Assembly: GCF_002797375.1 (NCBI RefSeq)
Contig: NZ_KZ454941.1
Coordinates: 1,915,291 to 1,979,290 of the forward strand
DNA: 64,000 nt
Reading direction: 5' to 3'
Source: Bacillus sp. FJAT-42315
GTDB lineage: Bacteria; Bacillota; Bacilli; Bacillales; Domibacillaceae
The position numbers and the translations under genes are program-made. Positions within the stretch are counted from its first letter, which is position 1; every line of letters starts with the position of its first letter. This document shows, piece by piece, positions 1 through 7,998 of this stretch. A model generated the notes under the pieces. It saw only the letters and a list, made by a program, of their open reading frames with translations, was not told the origin of the DNA and searched no databases.

Positions 1-681
1 AGAAGGGCGTAAATATTCAGCGACAAGCATCATCGCATTTTTTGCTTGTACATCGGTCAATGGCGTCGCCGCTAAACTAACAAATGATTCAATTGCATGT
101 GTCAACACATCAAGTCCAGTAGAGGCAGTTAATTTAGCATTTTTCGTTGTTAATGTTTCAGGGTCGATCAAGGCGATATCCGGCACTAGCGACTTAGAAA
201 CGATCGTCATTTTTTTTTCCCTTTTTGAATCAACAATTACAGAAAATTGAGATACTTCCGAGCCGGACCCTGCAGTCGTTGGCACCATCACAAGCGGTGG
301 AAGGGGAAGTTCGATGCGGTCGACTCCTTCATAATCGGAAATGGTTCCTCCATTTGAAGCTAAGATGGCAACGGCTTTTGCCACATCAATGACACTTCCA
401 CCACCGACGCCAATAAGAGCGTCACATTCGTTATTTATATAAACATTTGCTCCTTTTTCTGCTTCAAAGTCTTTCGGATTAATGGTAATATCTTGATAAC
501 ATGCATAGCTCAAACCAGCATCAACACAGCTTTTGATCACAATTTCTAGCCATCCTGCTTGAATGACACCCTCATCAGCGACGATTAACACTTTTTTGGC
601 ACCTAAACGAGAGCAACATTCTCCAGCTTGATGAATGGCGCCATTTCCAAAAATGACTTCAGGCATTACAAATTTGTTCAT
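1..681 (-). CDS. Iron-containing alcohol dehydrogenase, partial (C-terminus beyond window edge)
   Basis: The reading frame starts at ATG 681 and stays open to base 1, giving the first 227 residues; the family is usually about 380-400 residues, so the C-terminal part lies outside. Seen: the family opening (MNKFVMPEVIFGNGA), the NAD(P)-binding motif GGGSVIDVAKA, the conserved VPTTAGSGSEVS stretch, and a THAIES segment that carries part of the iron/zinc site. Family knowledge: group III metal-dependent alcohol dehydrogenases reduce aldehydes or oxidise alcohols with NAD(P) in the cytosol. The substrate cannot be told from the sequence. It is divergent from the NRDE gene, so the two share the 682-782 promoter region. 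Confidence 0.9.
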   Translation of the reverse strand, partial: MNKFVMPEVIFGNGAIHQAGECCSRLGAKKVLIVADEGVIQAGWLEIVIKSCVDAGLSYACYQDITINPKDFEAEKGANVYINNECDALIGVGGGSVIDVAKAVAILASNGGTISDYEGVDRIELPLPPLVMVPTTAGSGSEVSQFSVIVDSKREKKMTIVSKSLVPDIALIDPETLTTKNAKLTASTGLDVLTHAIESFVSLAATPLTDVQAKNAMMLVAEYLRPS

Positions 682-782
682 CTTAGTAGCACCTACCTTT
701 TAAACGTTGTTTATTCGCTATAATCACCGAAATTTCCTTTATGTTTTTGATAAAATTCGAGCAATTTTTAGGGGATGATGAT

Positions 783-1553
783 ATGTGTTTAATTAATTTT
801 CAATTTCAACAGCACCCGAATTATAAATTAATTGTTGCTGCCAACCGTGATGAATTTTTCGCTCGTCCAACGAAACGAGCTCATTTTTGGGAGGATGAGC
901 CTCAAATATTAGCCGGGCGGGACTTAGAAAAAATGGGCACATGGCTTGGTGTGACGACATCAGGGAGATTTGCCGCATTAACCAATTTCCGTGATCCGAC
1001 AGAATCAACGGAAGGAAAATGGTCACGTGGAGACATTGTTCGTTCGTTTTTAAGCGGACAGATGGAAGCGGAGCTGTTTTTGCAACGGTTAAGCGAGGAA
1101 AAAGCTTATTATCCCAGCTTTAATGTGATCGTCGGGACGGCTGATTTGTTATGGTACTATAATAATCGGCAAGATGAGATTACCAAGATGGTTCCAGGCA
1201 TCCATAGCTTAAGTAACGCTTTTTTAAACACACCTTGGCCAAAAACGGAGCGAGGAAAGCAGAGTTTACAATCGTGTGTACATAATAAAATTGTTGCTGA
1301 TGCCAATTGTTTATTTGCTTCCTTACAATCCGAAGAACAGATGGCCGACGAAGAGCTTCCGCAAACTGGTGTTTCTTTACAGTGGGAGCGGCTGTTGTCT
1401 TCGATGTTTATTAACAGTGAACAGTATGGCACACGCTCTTCTACGGTGCTGACGATTGATCGCAACGACCGCGTGCAGTTTATTGAGCGAACGTATACGA
1501 ACGGACGATGGACAGCAGAAGAACAATTTCATTTTGTGATCGAAAAAAAATGA
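783..1553 (+). CDS. NRDE family protein (TANGO2-like)
   Basis: A 256-residue protein starting MCLINF, with the family hallmark N-A-N-R-D-E-F near residues 20-26. I start it at 783 rather than at an upstream in-frame ATG at 741, because AGGGG sits just before 783 and the family begins Met-Cys. Cys2 is the expected N-terminal nucleophile in this Ntn-hydrolase-like fold. Eukaryotic TANGO2 members are linked to haem and lipid handling, but the bacterial role is unsettled. Single-gene unit; its 3' end shares a bidirectional terminator with bioY. Function beyond the family name is not claimed. Confidence 0.85.
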   Translation: MCLINFQFQQHPNYKLIVAANRDEFFARPTKRAHFWEDEPQILAGRDLEKMGTWLGVTTSGRFAALTNFRDPTESTEGKWSRGDIVRSFLSGQMEAELFLQRLSEEKAYYPSFNVIVGTADLLWYYNNRQDEITKMVPGIHSLSNAFLNTPWPKTERGKQSLQSCVHNKIVADANCLFASLQSEEQMADEELPQTGVSLQWERLLSSMFINSEQYGTRSSTVLTIDRNDRVQFIERTYTNGRWTAEEQFHFVIEKK

Positions 1554-1583
1554 GGCCGATCCTTTTGGATGAGCCTCATTTTT
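1546..1583. terminator. Bidirectional terminator between NRDE gene and bioY
   Basis: The arms AAAATGAGGC and GCCTCATTTT are perfectly complementary around a 15-nt loop, with A-runs on one side and T-runs on the other. It serves both convergent genes. Confidence 0.85.
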
Positions 1584-1586
1584 GTA

Positions 1587-2156
1587 TTAAATAGATACGT
1601 TAGCTGATGATGGTAAAAGGCGAGCTGATTGCAATCGTTTGCGAGCGAGAATACCGATCCAAGCAGCTAAGATCGCTTTGATAATGCCTCCGATGATAAA
1701 TGGGGCAAATCCGCCGGCAAATGCTTCCGCCCAAGAAAGGCTAGCCATTACTTTGAGCCAAGCGGTTCCAAAGGATAAGTTAATCAACATACCGATGACA
1801 TTCGCAATAAATGCTTGTGTCACAGTGGCCGCCGTTTTTTCAATATATAAACCGATAATAAAAGCAGAAAAAATGAAGCTAACAATATAACCACCCGTCG
1901 GACCGAAAATGACGCCCATTCCAGCGCTCATACCGGAGAATACAGGAACGCCCACCGCCCCAATGAACATATAAACAATCGCTGATAACGCGCCGTATCG
2001 TGAGCCTAAAATTGTAGCGGCTAAACCGACAGCTAGCGTTTGCCCTGTGATCGGAACTAATGGCAGTGGAATCGTAATTTGAGCCATAATGCCAATAATC
2101 GCTGCGAACAAAGCTGTCGTCAGCATCATTCTTAATTTTTCATGCTGTGTACTCAT
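1587..2156 (-). CDS. bioY: Biotin transporter substrate-binding subunit BioY
   Basis: A 189-residue integral membrane protein with about six hydrophobic segments and the BioY signatures ITIPLPLVPITGQT (residues about 27-40) and GPTGGYIVSF. BioY is the S-component of the ECF biotin transporter and binds biotin in the membrane; the shared energising module (EcfA/A'/T) would be encoded elsewhere, since the ECF set in this window is the cobalt one. AGGAGG lies 8 nt before the ATG. The upstream region carries a BirA-type operator, so expression should fall when biotin is plentiful. Confidence 0.95.
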   Translation of the reverse strand: MSTQHEKLRMMLTTALFAAIIGIMAQITIPLPLVPITGQTLAVGLAATILGSRYGALSAIVYMFIGAVGVPVFSGMSAGMGVIFGPTGGYIVSFIFSAFIIGLYIEKTAATVTQAFIANVIGMLINLSFGTAWLKVMASLSWAEAFAGGFAPFIIGGIIKAILAAWIGILARKRLQSARLLPSSANVSI

Positions 2157-2192
2157 TTTTCTAACCTCCTATAATAACAAAACGATAAAAAA

Positions 2193-2221
2193 TGTTAACG
2201 TTATTTTAATGTATGGTAACA
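2193..2221 (-). promoter_or_regulatory. BirA (biotin repressor) operator upstream of bioY
   Basis: Inverted half-sites TGTTAAC (2193-2199) and GGTAACA (2215-2221) are separated by 15 nt. This is the layout of the Bacillus BirA box (TGTTAAC-N15-GTTAACA) with one mismatch. It lies 37-65 bp before the bioY start. Biotin-loaded BirA is expected to repress here. Confidence 0.85.
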
Positions 2222-2331
2222 TAAGTTGTCAACCAAATATTATTTTGGTTTACTATACTTATTTCATTATGTGCAAAATTCAAAATTAAAATCATTGAAA
2301 TTCAGTCACTAAGAGACAAAACCACAACCGC

Positions 2332-2360
2332 TTGGAAGAAAAAAAGAATAGGATTATAAT
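2332..2360 (+). promoter_or_regulatory. Sigma-A-type promoter for the threonine kinase gene
   Basis: TTGGAA, a 17-nt spacer, then a perfect TATAAT, about 50 nt before the start codon. No riboswitch is visible between this promoter and the gene. Confidence 0.7.
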
Positions 2361-2410
2361 AAATTGTTATAAATATCAGCAAATCGACAGCGTAGAAAAG
2401 AGGTTTATAC

Positions 2411-3253
2411 ATGCAAATAGGGATAGGAAAATGTTTTGGTACGTTTGGAGAGTTAGCACAAGGAGAAATTGATGGGCAACCATTTTTATTCACCTTTCCA
2501 AGCCCTTTATATAGTGAAGCGAGATTTACACCTGCCCGAGTGGGTTCGTTAATCGGAGAGACGAAAGGGAAAAAATTAGCGTTAATGGCAGCAGAACAGA
2601 CGCTGCGAATGTTGGGGCGCTCGCCAAGCGGATATTTGTCTATTACTTCATCTATTCCAGTAGGAAAGGGAATGGCGAGCAGTTCAGCGGATATCGTTGC
2701 TACGATTCGAGCGGTTACTGCAAGTCTTGGCGTCACATTGTCAGCAAAAGAGGAGGCGGTGATCGCAGCAAGTATTGAGCCGACAGATGGGGTGATGTAT
2801 CGAGGGATTACAGCGGTCAATCAGCAAACAGGCCAGCTTTTTCATGAATTTCCTTACGCACCTGAACTTGTTTGCATCGGTTTTGATAGTGGAGGAAAGG
2901 TCAATACAAGGGCTTTTCATCGCGATAAAAAGAATTACAGCAAAGCGGAAAAACAATTATTAGAACAGCTTTTTTCCGAAATGAAGTTGGGGCTTATAGA
3001 CGGAGATGTTGCACGAATTTTGCAAGCGGCAACAGCTAGCTCGCAAGTGAATGAACGCTTTTTACCGAAGCCAAATATTCGTTTATTTGTAGATTTGGCA
3101 ACGGAGTTACATGGAGGCGTAATTATTGGGCATAGCGGGACTGTGATCGGTTTACTGCTTGATCGGCAAGATCCTTTTCTTTTAGAAAAGCGACAAGAGG
3201 TGATCGCAAAAGTTCACATGCAAACTGGGTGGCATCCATTAATAATTTTCTAA
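2411..3253 (+). CDS. GHMP kinase, PduX-like L-threonine kinase
   Basis: A 280-residue protein with the GHMP kinase ATP-binding motif PVGKGMASSSADIVA (residues about 83-97) and the PduX-like N-terminus (KCFGTFGELAQGEIDGQPF). PduX phosphorylates L-threonine to O-phospho-threonine, which CobD decarboxylates to the aminopropanol-phosphate linker of the cobalamin nucleotide loop. No cobD is in the window. The gene sits directly before the cobalamin riboswitch and corrin operon, which supports a cobalamin role, but it has its own promoter and is not under that riboswitch. GAGG precedes ATG 2411. Homoserine kinase is a related alternative, but a clear thrB is present at 47702. Confidence 0.75.
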   Translation: MQIGIGKCFGTFGELAQGEIDGQPFLFTFPSPLYSEARFTPARVGSLIGETKGKKLALMAAEQTLRMLGRSPSGYLSITSSIPVGKGMASSSADIVATIRAVTASLGVTLSAKEEAVIAASIEPTDGVMYRGITAVNQQTGQLFHEFPYAPELVCIGFDSGGKVNTRAFHRDKKNYSKAEKQLLEQLFSEMKLGLIDGDVARILQAATASSQVNERFLPKPNIRLFVDLATELHGGVIIGHSGTVIGLLLDRQDPFLLEKRQEVIAKVHMQTGWHPLIIF

Positions 3254-3268
3254 AAATAAAAAAAATTC

Positions 3269-3296
3269 TTGTCAACATGAGGCATTTACTGATAAT
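3269..3296 (+). promoter_or_regulatory. Probable promoter of the cobalamin operon
   Basis: TTGTCA, 16-nt spacer, GATAAT. It lies about 45 nt before the first conserved riboswitch bases. A weaker alternative (TTGTTC at 3307) lies closer. Confidence 0.45.
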
Positions 3297-3342
3297 CTTA
3301 AAGCAGTTGTTCAAATAAATGACATATTTTAATTAAATAATA

Positions 3343-3512
3343 AGGTAAGAGTGCCCTTTTGTTGATTCAAAAGGGATAATAGGGAAATCGGTGAAAGTCC
3401 GATGCAGCCCCCGTTACTGTAAGCGGTGATGAAATTGTCAATAACCACTGGTGCTTGTTGCGCTGGGAAGGGACAAGAGTAAGGAGACCCGTAAGCCAGG
3501 AGACCTGCTTTT
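3343..3512 (+). promoter_or_regulatory. Cobalamin (AdoCbl) riboswitch
   Basis: The conserved blocks occur in order: AATAGGGAA then GGTGAAAGTCCGATGCAGCCC with CCGTTACTGTAAGCGG (B12-box core region), an ACCACTGGTGC block with CGCTGGGAAGG, and the closing GTAAGCCAGGAGACCTGC. This is the standard cobalamin aptamer. With the terminator at 3602-3638 it should stop transcription of the corrin/cobalt operon when cobalamin is abundant. Confidence 0.95.
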
Positions 3513-3601
3513 ATCTTTTCTTCATCATTCTTCGGAGGGAAGAGTAGGATGGCTGTATCGAGCGGACTAGCTGCACATGAGCAGCGTACGGATCATTACG
3601 C

Positions 3602-3638
3602 AAAATCCTTAACTTCTTTTGGAAGTTAAGGATTTTTT
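3602..3638 (+). terminator. Intrinsic terminator of the cobalamin riboswitch
   Basis: A 15-bp stem (AAAATCCTTAACTTC paired with GAAGTTAAGGATTTT) has a 4-nt loop and a T-run. It ends 20 nt before the first operon gene, so it is the expression platform of the riboswitch. Confidence 0.9.
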
Positions 3639-3658
3639 TATAGAAAAGGAGCGATCAT

Positions 3659-4045
3659 ATGACGACTTGGAATTTGAAGGAAATGAATCATCATGTATTG
3701 ATTTGCAATGGTTCGAGTTGTATGCGTAAAGGCGGAGAAGAAGTGACGCAGGCGATTCGCGAGGAAATTAAAGATCGAGAGCTCGATGTTCGTGTACACA
3801 CCTCAAGAACAAGATGTAACGGTCGTTGCAAAGATGCTTGCGTCGTCGTTGTTTACCCAGAAGGAGCTTGGTATCACGAGGTGGATGAGTTCATGGCGAA
3901 AAAGATTGTCCATCAGCACTTGCAAAACGGTGAACCTGTGCAAGAAGCGTTAACTTATACATATAAAGGCAGTGGAATGGAACTTATGAATGATCGTGTA
4001 AAAGGAATTGAAAAAGATCGTGAAGTTAAAAAGACTGTTCAGTGA
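3659..4045 (+). CDS. cbiW: CbiW-like thioredoxin-fold (2Fe-2S) ferredoxin
   Basis: A 128-residue protein with the thioredoxin-like ferredoxin pattern: C-N-G-S-S-C near residues 16-21, then RCNGRCKDAC near 52-61, giving the cysteines for a 2Fe-2S cluster. It is the first gene behind the riboswitch and is separated from cbiH by 12 nt. CbiW holds the same place in the B. megaterium cobI operon. Its exact task is not settled; electron supply to the Fe-S enzymes CbiH60 or CbiX, or to CbiJ-type reduction, is inference. AAAGGAG precedes ATG 3659. Confidence 0.85.
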   Translation: MTTWNLKEMNHHVLICNGSSCMRKGGEEVTQAIREEIKDRELDVRVHTSRTRCNGRCKDACVVVVYPEGAWYHEVDEFMAKKIVHQHLQNGEPVQEALTYTYKGSGMELMNDRVKGIEKDREVKKTVQ

Positions 4046-4057
4046 GGAGGGTGTCTG

Positions 4058-5644
4058 ATGAAAGGGAAATTACTATTAGTCGGTTTCGGTCCGGGCAGTG
4101 AAAAGCATATTACCGAGCGAGCGAAAGAAGCGTTGCAAGAAAGCGATTGCATTATCGGTTATAAGACGTATGTTGAATTGATTGCTGCTTTTATTGAGGG
4201 AAAAGAAGTGATCAGCACAGGGATGTCCGAGGAAGTGAGTCGCGCACAGGCGGCGGTGAAGTATGCCGAAGAAGGAAAGAAAGTGGCGGTCATTTCGAGC
4301 GGAGATGCTGGTGTGTATGGTATGGCAGGTCTTGTGTATGAGGTGCTTGTCGAAAAAGGCTGGAGAGAAGCGGATGGAGTCGAAGTAGAAATTATCCCCG
4401 GTATTTCAGCGATTAACTCTTGTGCGTCTTTACTTGGAGCACCTGTTATGCATGATGCTTGTACGATCAGTTTAAGTGACCATTTAACTCCATGGGAAAT
4501 AATTGAAAAGAGGATTGATGCGGCAGGACAAGCTGATTTCGTTATTGCTCTTTATAATCCGAAAAGCGGAAAGCGCACAAGGCAAATTGTTGAGGCGCAG
4601 CGTATTTTATTAAAATATCGTTCTCCTGATACACCTGTTGGCCTTGTGAAAAGTGCATATCGAGATAGAGAACAAGTCATTTTAACGACGTTAGCGGACA
4701 TGCTCGAGCATGATATTGGGATGCTGACAACGGTCATGATTGGGAATTCTACGACGTTTATTTATGACGATAAAATGATCACGCCACGAGGCTATCAGCG
4801 AAAGTATACGTTGACTTCTGAAAAGCAACCATTGAAACCGCACGAACGATTAAAGCGTGAAAACGAGCCGTGGGCGCTTCATGAAGGTAAGGAAGAAGCT
4901 CCGCCTTTATTTGAACTCGGCATGAAGGCTTTGCAATTACTCGATCAAAACAAAGAGATGCCGACAAAAGAAGTCGTATTTCCAACACCGATTCAATCAA
5001 TTTTTGAAGTCGCTGTTAGTCCAGGGGTAGCGAATAAAAAGTTTTCCGCGCAGCAATTGCTTGTACTATCAGCGGTCGCCGGAGAGGAAGGCTCTGTTGA
5101 ATACACGCCTCACCACCAAATTGTTTTACGTGTAGCAACGGAAGAGCCGCAGCAATTAACGCAGCAATTGCAACAAGCTGGCTTTATCGTTTCTCCAGTT
5201 GGAGATGTGTTAGCGATTAAAGCGTGTGACTTTTGTGATGGTGAAAAGAAGGATGCGATTCCATACGCAGAGGAGCTGCAACAAAAACTCGGTGGGATGG
5301 AGATGCCTAAATCGTTGAATATTGGTGTCAACGGTTGTGGCATGGCTTGTTATCAAGCGGTCAATGATGATATCGGAATTGTATTCAGAAAAGGAAAGTT
5401 TGATTTATTCCTCGGTGCGAAGCCAGTCGGAAGAACGGCTCATGCTGGTCAGCCAGTTGCGGAAGGTATCGAACCGAATCAAATTGTGCCACTAATCGAA
5501 CGGATTATTGCTGAGTATAAAGCAAAAGGTCATCCGAACGAGCGCTTGTTCAAATTTTTCAAACGCGTGAAAAATATTCAAGGCTTTGAGTATCGCAATA
5601 TGGAACCGAAAATTATGATTGAACCTGCACCGTGCGGGGACTAA
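4058..5644 (+). CDS. cbiH: Cobalt-precorrin-3 C17-methyltransferase, long Fe-S form (CbiH60)
   Basis: A 528-residue protein. Residues 1 to about 240 are a SAM-dependent tetrapyrrole methyltransferase (LLVGFGPGSEKHIT at the start, SSGDAGVYGMAG, and EIIPGISAINS). The rest resembles a nitrite/sulfite-reductase half domain, with cysteines in ACDFCDG and NGCGMAC that fit a 4Fe-4S site. Standard CbiH is only the first part (about 240 residues); the long form matches CbiH60 of B. megaterium, which performs C17 methylation with ring contraction. The start ATG 4058 follows GAGGAGGG. Confidence 0.92.
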   Translation: MKGKLLLVGFGPGSEKHITERAKEALQESDCIIGYKTYVELIAAFIEGKEVISTGMSEEVSRAQAAVKYAEEGKKVAVISSGDAGVYGMAGLVYEVLVEKGWREADGVEVEIIPGISAINSCASLLGAPVMHDACTISLSDHLTPWEIIEKRIDAAGQADFVIALYNPKSGKRTRQIVEAQRILLKYRSPDTPVGLVKSAYRDREQVILTTLADMLEHDIGMLTTVMIGNSTTFIYDDKMITPRGYQRKYTLTSEKQPLKPHERLKRENEPWALHEGKEEAPPLFELGMKALQLLDQNKEMPTKEVVFPTPIQSIFEVAVSPGVANKKFSAQQLLVLSAVAGEEGSVEYTPHHQIVLRVATEEPQQLTQQLQQAGFIVSPVGDVLAIKACDFCDGEKKDAIPYAEELQQKLGGMEMPKSLNIGVNGCGMACYQAVNDDIGIVFRKGKFDLFLGAKPVGRTAHAGQPVAEGIEPNQIVPLIERIIAEYKAKGHPNERLFKFFKRVKNIQGFEYRNMEPKIMIEPAPCGD

Positions 5645-5659
5645 AGGAGACGATCAGAT

Positions 5660-6571
5660 ATGAAAGCTGTATTATTTGTTGGTCATGGTAGCCGTGATCC
5701 AGAAGGCAATGAGCAAATTAGAATATTTGTTAATCAATTAACGCCTAAATTAGATGATCAATTGATTCTTGAAACTTGTTTTCTAGAATTTGAACGTCCA
5801 GATATTGCAAAAGGTATTGATGCTTGTGTCGCAAGAGGAGCGACATCTATCGCTTTAATTCCATTAATGCTCCTTCAAGCAGGGCACTCAAAAATTCATA
5901 TTCCAGCGGCAATTGATGAAGCGAAAGAAAAGTATCCTACCGTTGAATTCACGTATGGAAAGCCGATTGGCATTCATCATGAAGCGATTGAAATTTGCAA
6001 AAGTCGAATTGAAGAAACAGGGGAGAATGTCGCCGAGCCACAAGAAGGGACAGCGGTCATTTTACTCGGACGCGGAGGCAGTGATCCAGATGCGAACAGT
6101 GATCTTTATAAGATTGCGAGATTATTATGGGAAAAAGCTTCTTACTCGATTTTGGAGCCCGCTTTTATCGGTGTGACTTCTCCAAGCTTAGAAGAAGCAG
6201 TGGAAAAAACGATTCGTCTCGGTGCTAAAAAAGTAATTGTACTGCCATACTTCCTCTTTACGGGCATTTTAATTAAGCGCTTAGAAGGAATGATGACTCA
6301 ATTTCAATCAGCTTATCCAGGAGTCGAATTTGCATTGGCTGAATATTTCGGCTTCCATCCAAAGCTAGAGCTGGTCGTTCAAGATCGGATTGATGAAGCG
6401 CTAGGTGGAGAAGTGTATATGAACTGTGATACGTGTCAATATCGTTTTGAGGCGATGGAGCATATTGATCATCATCACCATCATGACCACGATCACGATC
6501 ATGATCACGACCATGATCACCACCATCATCACGACCATGACCATGAAGAGGAAGTGACAACGACGAAATGA
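5660..6571 (+). CDS. cbiX: Sirohydrochlorin cobaltochelatase CbiX, long form with Fe-S motif and His-rich tail
   Basis: A 303-residue protein with two CbiX halves: the first begins FVGHGSRDPEGNEQ and the second carries LLGRGGSDPDANSD near residue 132. These are the duplicated catalytic lobes that insert Co2+ into sirohydrochlorin. The C-terminus has MNCDTC (the M-x-C-x-x-C motif of the CbiX 4Fe-4S centre), then about 30 residues that are almost only His and Asp, a likely cobalt-binding tail. The stop overlaps the cbiJ start by 4 nt. No cbiK is present, so CbiX is the chelatase of this pathway. Confidence 0.95.
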   Translation: MKAVLFVGHGSRDPEGNEQIRIFVNQLTPKLDDQLILETCFLEFERPDIAKGIDACVARGATSIALIPLMLLQAGHSKIHIPAAIDEAKEKYPTVEFTYGKPIGIHHEAIEICKSRIEETGENVAEPQEGTAVILLGRGGSDPDANSDLYKIARLLWEKASYSILEPAFIGVTSPSLEEAVEKTIRLGAKKVIVLPYFLFTGILIKRLEGMMTQFQSAYPGVEFALAEYFGFHPKLELVVQDRIDEALGGEVYMNCDTCQYRFEAMEHIDHHHHHDHDHDHDHDHDHHHHHDHDHEEEVTTTK

Positions 6572-7335
6572 TTTTATTCATTGCCGGAACAAGTGATGCA
6601 AGAGAGCTTGCGATCACGCTTCAAGAGCAAGGAAGAGAGTTAATCGCTACCGTGGTGACAGAGAATGCGTTGAAAGAGTTACAGCAAGCGGGGATCAAAG
6701 CGGTTGCTGGTCGTATGGATGCCGAGCAAATGCAAGCCTTTATGAAGGAACAGGGTGTGAAGGGAATTGTAGATGCGAGCCATCCGTTTGCCGAAGAAGC
6801 CTCGAAAAATGCGATGTTAGCGGCGGATACGGCTAACATCCCTTACATTCGATTTGAAAGAAAAGAACAAAGCTTTGAAGACTCTTCATTGATCACTTAT
6901 GTATCCACGTATGAGGAAGCAGCGGAAGAAGCGGCGAAAAGAAAAGGCACGGTGATGTTAACGACCGGTAGTAAAACGTTAGCTATTTTTACCGGAAAAT
7001 TATTGTCTCATCCAGACATTCGCTTAGTCGCAAGAATGCTTCCACGCAAAGATAATATGGAAAAATGTGAGCAGCTTGGCTTGCCGCAAAAAAATATTGT
7101 GGCGATCCAAGGGCCATTTACGACCGCCTTTGATCAAGCGTTGTATCAGCAATACGGAGTGACATGTATGGTCACGAAAGCGAGCGGTGCCCGCGGGTCC
7201 GTTGACCAAAAGCTAGAGGCCGCTAAAGAATTAGGAATCGAAACGATTGTGATCGAGCGCCCGGAAATGGAGTATCAAAACCGGTGCTCCAGTTTTGACG
7301 AAGTCGTTGATTATTTACATACATTTAACCTTTAA
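6568..7335 (+). CDS. cbiJ: Cobalt-precorrin-6A reductase CbiJ
   Basis: A 255-residue protein of the CbiJ/CobK family: it begins MILFIAGTSDARELA (Rossmann start), has VDASHPFAEEAS near residue 70, and TTGSKTLAIF mid-protein. It reduces the macrocycle of cobalt-precorrin-6A with a nicotinamide cofactor. It overlaps cbiX by 4 nt (ATGA), indicating translational coupling, and cbiC follows after 15 nt. Confidence 0.93.
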   Translation: MILFIAGTSDARELAITLQEQGRELIATVVTENALKELQQAGIKAVAGRMDAEQMQAFMKEQGVKGIVDASHPFAEEASKNAMLAADTANIPYIRFERKEQSFEDSSLITYVSTYEEAAEEAAKRKGTVMLTTGSKTLAIFTGKLLSHPDIRLVARMLPRKDNMEKCEQLGLPQKNIVAIQGPFTTAFDQALYQQYGVTCMVTKASGARGSVDQKLEAAKELGIETIVIERPEMEYQNRCSSFDEVVDYLHTFNL

Positions 7336-7350
7336 AGGAGCGGATCAAAC

Positions 7351-7998
7351 ATGGATTTTAAAACAGATTTTAAGCCGGAGACAGTTCAACCGATGGAAAT
7401 TGAAGGTCGTAGCTTTGAAATGATTACGGAAGAATTTGGTGAGCATGATCTTTCTTATGAAGAATATAAAGTTGTGCAGCGTGTCATTCATGCATCAGCG
7501 GATTTTGAACTCGGAAGAAGTATGATACTCCATCCGAAAGCGATTGAGTCCGGCATTCAAGCGATTAAAAATGGCGAACGAGTCATTTGTGATGTACAGA
7601 TGGTGCAAGTCGGTATTAGTAAAGGCCGCATCGAAAAGCACGGCGGCAGCATCCATGTATATATTTCTGATGCAGATGTGATGGAAGAAGCGAAAAAGCT
7701 AAACACAACAAGAGCAATCATTTCGATGCGTAAAGCAGTAGCTGAAGCGGATGGTGGGATTTATTGTATCGGAAACGCTCCAACGGCTTTACTTGAATTG
7801 ATTCGTCTTGTGAAAGAAGGAATCGCGAAGCCAAGCTTGGTGATCGGTCTGCCTGTTGGATTTGTTTCGGCTGCAGAGTCAAAAGAAGAGTTAGCGAAAT
7901 TAGACATTCCTTATATTACAAATATCGGCAGAAAAGGTGGAAGTACAGTCACTGTGGCGGCTATAAATGCCCTTTCTCTGCTTGCAGAAAAAGAATAA
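7351..7998 (+). CDS. cbiC: Cobalt-precorrin-8 methylmutase CbiC
   Basis: A 215-residue protein. RVIHASADFE puts the family's catalytic histidine at residue 47, and the glycine-rich VIGLPVGFVSAAESKE block is near residue 166. It moves the C11 methyl group to C12, making cobyrinate. An AAAGGAG site precedes ATG 7351. The stop TAA overlaps the cbiD start by one base. Confidence 0.95.
   Translation: MDFKTDFKPETVQPMEIEGRSFEMITEEFGEHDLSYEEYKVVQRVIHASADFELGRSMILHPKAIESGIQAIKNGERVICDVQMVQVGISKGRIEKHGGSIHVYISDADVMEEAKKLNTTRAIISMRKAVAEADGGIYCIGNAPTALLELIRLVKEGIAKPSLVIGLPVGFVSAAESKEELAKLDIPYITNIGRKGGSTVTVAAINALSLLAEKE

Noticed and set aside
2302-2820. Long antisense frame opposite the threonine kinase gene
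   Set aside because: It lies fully over a gene with clear GHMP motifs, has no ribosome site and its composition is that of a reverse-frame shadow.
6469-6555. Short tandem-repeat-like DNA at the end of cbiX, considered as a repeat array or CRISPR-like sequence
   Set aside because: The repeats are CAT/GAC-type codons for the His/Asp tail; there are no spacers and no cas genes.
6273-6617. Antisense frame rich in His, Asp, Arg and Gly opposite the end of cbiX
   Set aside because: Its composition is only the reverse reading of the His/Asp codon run of CbiX.
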